Source: JAKJEP01 sp964580995
Lineage (GTDB): Bacteria; Planctomycetota; Phycisphaerae; Sedimentisphaerales; SM23-30
Assembly: GCA_964580995.1 (NCBI GenBank)
Contig: CAZOMV010000088.1
Coordinates: 1 to 25,282, forward strand
Reading direction: 5' to 3'
DNA: 25,282 nt
Positions 22,814 through 25,282 of the stretch are shown here, one piece after another (position 1 is the first letter of the stretch; each line of letters begins with the position of its first letter). The position numbers were made by a program, and so were the translations under genes. Below the pieces are notes generated by a model. That model saw only the letters and a list, made by a program, of their open reading frames with translations. It was not told the DNA's origin and made no database searches.

Positions 22814-24292
22814 ATGATCTCCCGCCATTTTATAATCATTCCGGTTTTTCTCTTTTTTATGGGCTGTCAGGCAACCCCCTGGTTTCCGGATCGCCCGTTC
22901 AAACATCAGGTCACGGAAAATGGTACTGAATCCGTCTGGTTTGATACCAACGAGGACCGTCAAATGGATTACCGGCAGGTGCAAAACAGTAATGGCAGAA
23001 AAGTGGAACTTCATTTTATGGAAAAGGATCTCTCGGAAAATGTGATAAACCTGGACCAGATCGGCATGGAGGAGACCATTCCTCATTTTATCATCGCCCT
23101 GGACGGCGTTCCCTTCGAGTTGGTCCAGCAGCTATACGACCAGGGCGGTTTCCGTTTATTTTACCCGCCCAGCCGGGTCATCAGTTGTTTCCCCTGCATG
23201 ACCGATCTGGCCTTCCAGCGATTGTTCGGTGGCAGGCAGCCGCTCTGCTACGAAGCCGAATATTTTGACCGGGACAAAAACCGCCTCGTCCAGGGAAACA
23301 AAGTGTACCTCAGCGGCAAAAACGCCGACTGGGCTAAAATTTTATCCTATCGCTGTTCCTTCCTGCTGGATGCCGCCGCGTATATCGTTCCCAAAACCAT
23401 CTTTCATCACGAACTCAGCCAGATCAACAAAACCTTCCGAAAAACCGATCAGGATACCTGCATCGCCTACAGCGTCGCCACCGCCGGTTTAGGTACCCAC
23501 GGGGGCAGAGAAAGCATATTGCAATATCTTCGCCAGGTGGACCGGCTTTGCGAACAGATTGTTTTTGAACGGCGCGGGAAAGTCAAAATCAGCATCCTGG
23601 CCGATCATGGGCATAATATGGCCGACGGCAGGAGGGTTTCTTTCCGAAATACGCTGAAAGAAGCGGGATATCGAATCACCAAACGGTTACAAACCTCTCG
23701 TGATGTTGTCTCCATAAAATACGGACTGGTCACCTATGCCGCCTTTTATACCCAGGATCCCGCCGGTGTGGCCGATACCCTCCTGGCCGACCCCGCCGCC
23801 ACCCTGGCCTGTTATCCCACCCCGGAAGGAATCCGGATTCGCAGCCTCAATGGCAGCGCACTGATTAGTTATAACCATGAAAAATATCGCTATACCCCCG
23901 ATTATGGCGACCCGCTTCAGCTAAATCCCATCATCGAAAATCTACGTCAGCAGGGACACCTCCCAGCCGATGGCTTCATGGAGGATCGTGTTTTATTTGA
24001 TGCCACCCAAAATCATATCTATCCCGATCCCCTCCGCCGCATCTGGCTGGCCTTTCATGGCCTGGTCGAGCACCCGGCCGATCTGATTGTCTGTTTGCAG
24101 GACGGCTGGTATCACGGCAGTGCTTCCTTTGACAAACTCTCCGGCGGCGCCGTCAGCACCCATGGTTCGCTGAATCAAATCAATTCCACCACGTTTCTCT
24201 TAACCATGACCGGCCCCTTGCCCCCCGCCCTCCGCCTGGAAGAGGTCATGCCCGCCCTCCAAAAAAACTCCTCACCCCACCCACTCCCCTAA
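22814..24292 (+). CDS. Alkaline-phosphatase-superfamily lipoprotein
   Basis: A 492-residue exported protein. The signal peptide MISRHFIIIPVFLFFMGC has lipobox FMGC (Cys18), and AGGG lies about 10 nt before ATG 22814. The mature enzyme resembles type I phosphodiesterase/nucleotide pyrophosphatase members of the superfamily: metal Asp97 in IIALDGVP, probable nucleophile Thr130 in SCFPCMTDLAFQRLF, THGGRE (His229), metal DHGH at 264-267 in ILADHGHNM, and a late STHGSLNQINSTTF supplying the last His. The Asp that usually precedes the 'xGH' motif appears to be absent (ATAGLGTHGG), so one metal ligand may be changed. It probably hydrolyses a phosphodiester or phosphonate at the cell envelope; the substrate is unknown. 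Its stop lies only a few bases before a transposase remnant. Confidence 0.82.
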   Translation: MISRHFIIIPVFLFFMGCQATPWFPDRPFKHQVTENGTESVWFDTNEDRQMDYRQVQNSNGRKVELHFMEKDLSENVINLDQIGMEETIPHFIIALDGVPFELVQQLYDQGGFRLFYPPSRVISCFPCMTDLAFQRLFGGRQPLCYEAEYFDRDKNRLVQGNKVYLSGKNADWAKILSYRCSFLLDAAAYIVPKTIFHHELSQINKTFRKTDQDTCIAYSVATAGLGTHGGRESILQYLRQVDRLCEQIVFERRGKVKISILADHGHNMADGRRVSFRNTLKEAGYRITKRLQTSRDVVSIKYGLVTYAAFYTQDPAGVADTLLADPAATLACYPTPEGIRIRSLNGSALISYNHEKYRYTPDYGDPLQLNPIIENLRQQGHLPADGFMEDRVLFDATQNHIYPDPLRRIWLAFHGLVEHPADLIVCLQDGWYHGSASFDKLSGGAVSTHGSLNQINSTTFLLTMTGPLPPALRLEEVMPALQKNSSPHPLP

Positions 24293-24296
24293 CCGC

Positions 24297-24802
24297 TGCC
24301 GAAAAATCGACAAGGAACTGGGCAAGGCAGCACCTTATGGTGTGTACGATATGACCAAAAACAACGGCTGGGTCCATATTGGCATTAGTCACGACACCAC
24401 CGCCTTTGCCGTAGCTTCCATCCTCCGATGGTGGCGGAAAATGGGACGTCCTGCGTATCCGAAAGACTCTGATCTTTTGATTACTTCCGACAGTGGGGCA
24501 GCAACCGTTCACGAAGTCGTTTGTGGAAGGTGGAACTGCAAAAAATGGCAAACCAAACGGGACTGACCATCACGGTTTGTCACTTTCCGCCTGGGACCAG
24601 TAAATGGAACAAGATTGAGCATCGCCTGTTTTCTTTTGTTACCAAAAACGGGCGGGGAAAACCGCTTATCGATCTGGCTACTATTGTGAACCTTGTCGGA
24701 TCAACGAAAACAAAAGAAGGATTGAAAATCCGTTGTGAGTTGGACACCAAAACTTATCCAAAAGGAATTAAAGTGCCAGATGCTCAACTGGAAAAAGTGT
24801 AA
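24297..24802 (+). pseudogene. ISAzo13-family transposase, 5'-truncated and frameshifted
   Basis: The C-terminal part of a DDE transposase of the ISAzo13 ('Rhodopirellula transposase') type. Recognisable segments in order: DKELGKAAPYGVYDMTKNNG, GWVHIGISHDTTAFAVASI, LLITSDSG, then in the next frame RLWKVELQKMANQTGLTI, TVCHFPPGTSKWNKIEHRLF and ELDTKTYPKGIKV. The second Asp (SDSG) and the Glu (KIEHRLF) of the DDE triad are present; the N-terminal half with the first Asp is gone. The frames join perfectly if one G is added to the GGGG run at 24495-24498 (giving SDSGGSNRSRSRLWK), so a single-base deletion broke it. I found no terminal inverted repeats. It is inactive. Confidence 0.88.
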
Positions 24803-24829
24803 GTAATTGACGTGTTTACTTATTTACAA

Positions 24830-25084
24830 TCAATCGTCAGGCAGTTGGGGAAGCCGGGACAGGGCAGCACGGTATCGGAGAGGATTAAACTCTTTTTTGG
24901 TTTTCATGATATCGAAGATTTCCGATGTTACCACACAGCCGATCAGTTCTTTGGCCTCCTTTTTCGAGTAGCCTTCTTTCAACAGGCGTTCCAGGGTAGA
25001 ACGGGTTTCCGGGGGATCATTTGCCCGTAGCTGATTATCGACCACTTTCAGAACCATCGCCTTTAACCGGGTATTTGGTTTCAT
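24830..25084 (-). CDS. Small conserved-looking protein of unknown function
   Basis: An 84-residue cytoplasmic protein, strongly charged and predicted helical: NQLRANDPPETRSTLERLLK, then EGYSKKEAKELIGCVVTSEI, and an end with LSRLPQLPDD. The pattern (PPET, RLxxEGYS, EA..LI, LPxLP) looks like a small conserved family I have met in environmental genomes, but I cannot name it or give a function. ATG 25084 is preferred because AGGTG lies 6 nt upstream; a GTG at 25093 would overlap that site. It is transcribed toward the transposase remnant, 27 bp away, and diverges from the gene at 25213. Confidence 0.7.
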   Translation of the reverse strand: MKPNTRLKAMVLKVVDNQLRANDPPETRSTLERLLKEGYSKKEAKELIGCVVTSEIFDIMKTKKEFNPLRYRAALSRLPQLPDD

Positions 25085-25135
25085 CTGTTTCACCTGATGT
25101 CAGTAATGTAAAACGTCTCATTAGGTAAAAAAAAC

Positions 25136-25165
25136 TTGCCTCATCCTATCCAAATAGTGTATAAT
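25136..25165 (+). promoter_or_regulatory. Sigma70-type promoter for the gene at 25213
   Basis: TTGCCT (25136-25141) and a perfect TATAAT (25160-25165) are separated by 18 nt. The -10 lies 47 nt before the start codon, leaving a leader of about 40 nt. Confidence 0.6.
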
Positions 25166-25212
25166 TACAACCATAATCGGTACATTCAGAGAATATTCGA
25201 AAGGTGGAGATT

Positions 25213-25282
25213 ATGAAACGAGTTGATGAAGGTTCGGGTAAGTTTGGCAGGGGCTGGGGTTTATGGCTGGTGCTGAGCTGGG
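25213..25282 (+). CDS. Start of an exported protein, cut by the window end
   Basis: ATG 25213 is preceded by AAGG at 25201-25204 (8 nt spacing) within AAGGTGGAG. The first 23 residues, beginning MKRVDEGSGKFGRGWGLWLV, give a charged N-region then a hydrophobic core, as in a signal peptide or first membrane segment. The rest lies outside the window, so no family can be assigned. Confidence 0.6.
   Translation, partial: MKRVDEGSGKFGRGWGLWLVLSW

Noticed and set aside
24812..25030. 72-codon plus-strand frame
   Set aside because: Antisense to the 84-residue minus-strand gene, which has a well-placed ribosome site and a protein-like sequence.

Overview
The window looks like chromosome from a Gram-negative, LPS-making bacterium, most likely a planctomycete (Phycisphaerae-like) or a close relative. 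This placement is inferred from three things: a complete ADP-heptose/lipid A gene set; a remnant of an ISAzo13 ('Rhodopirellula-type') transposase; and long gene-free stretches full of the stock phrases (the 'ACCACGAAGG ACACGAAG' family, 'taattcgtaactcgtaattt', 'tctgcgcctttgcggg') that I associate with planctomycete and other uncultivated genomes. No rRNA or tRNA is present to confirm it.

Region 1 (1-4148) is AT- and pyrimidine-rich repeat territory. It holds only two minus-strand orphan genes: a possible HEPN-type protein (589-1644) and a lipoprotein (1807-2592). A shared ~25-bp repeat lies upstream of each. Everything else there is hairpin repeats and phrase-like repeats.

Region 2 (4149-13373) is one tightly packed plus-strand operon with mostly overlapping genes: isocitrate dehydrogenase, lpxK, hldE, gmhB with an unusual membrane-anchor tail, a heptosyltransferase fused to a WaaP/InaA-type sugar kinase, a WaaG-like glycosyltransferase, and dprA. 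Together lpxK to the WaaG-like gene phosphorylate lipid A, make ADP-heptose, and build and phosphorylate the inner core. icd and dprA are metabolic and DNA-uptake passengers at the two ends.

Region 3 (13425-21537) is a minus-strand signalling operon that reads, in transcription order: an HD-GYP response regulator, a 51-residue secreted ORF too short for routine calling, YfiR, a 1197-residue hybrid histidine kinase with a CHASE8-like periplasmic domain and a C-terminal Hpt, a REC-histidine kinase, and a REC-HDOD regulator. It has the look of a YfiR-controlled phosphorelay that feeds a c-di-GMP phosphodiesterase; no GGDEF cyclase is encoded in the window. The 51-residue ORF consists of a signal peptide joined to an outer-membrane beta-signal-like tail and may be an internally deleted outer-membrane receptor gene.

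Region 4 (21732-25282) contains a small lipoprotein; a divergent 0.6-kb intergenic region with three perfect DnaA boxes on one strand (a replication-origin candidate); an alkaline-phosphatase-superfamily lipoprotein; a decayed ISAzo13 transposase that starts a few bases after it; a small conserved-looking protein; and the start of an exported protein behind a good sigma70-type promoter.
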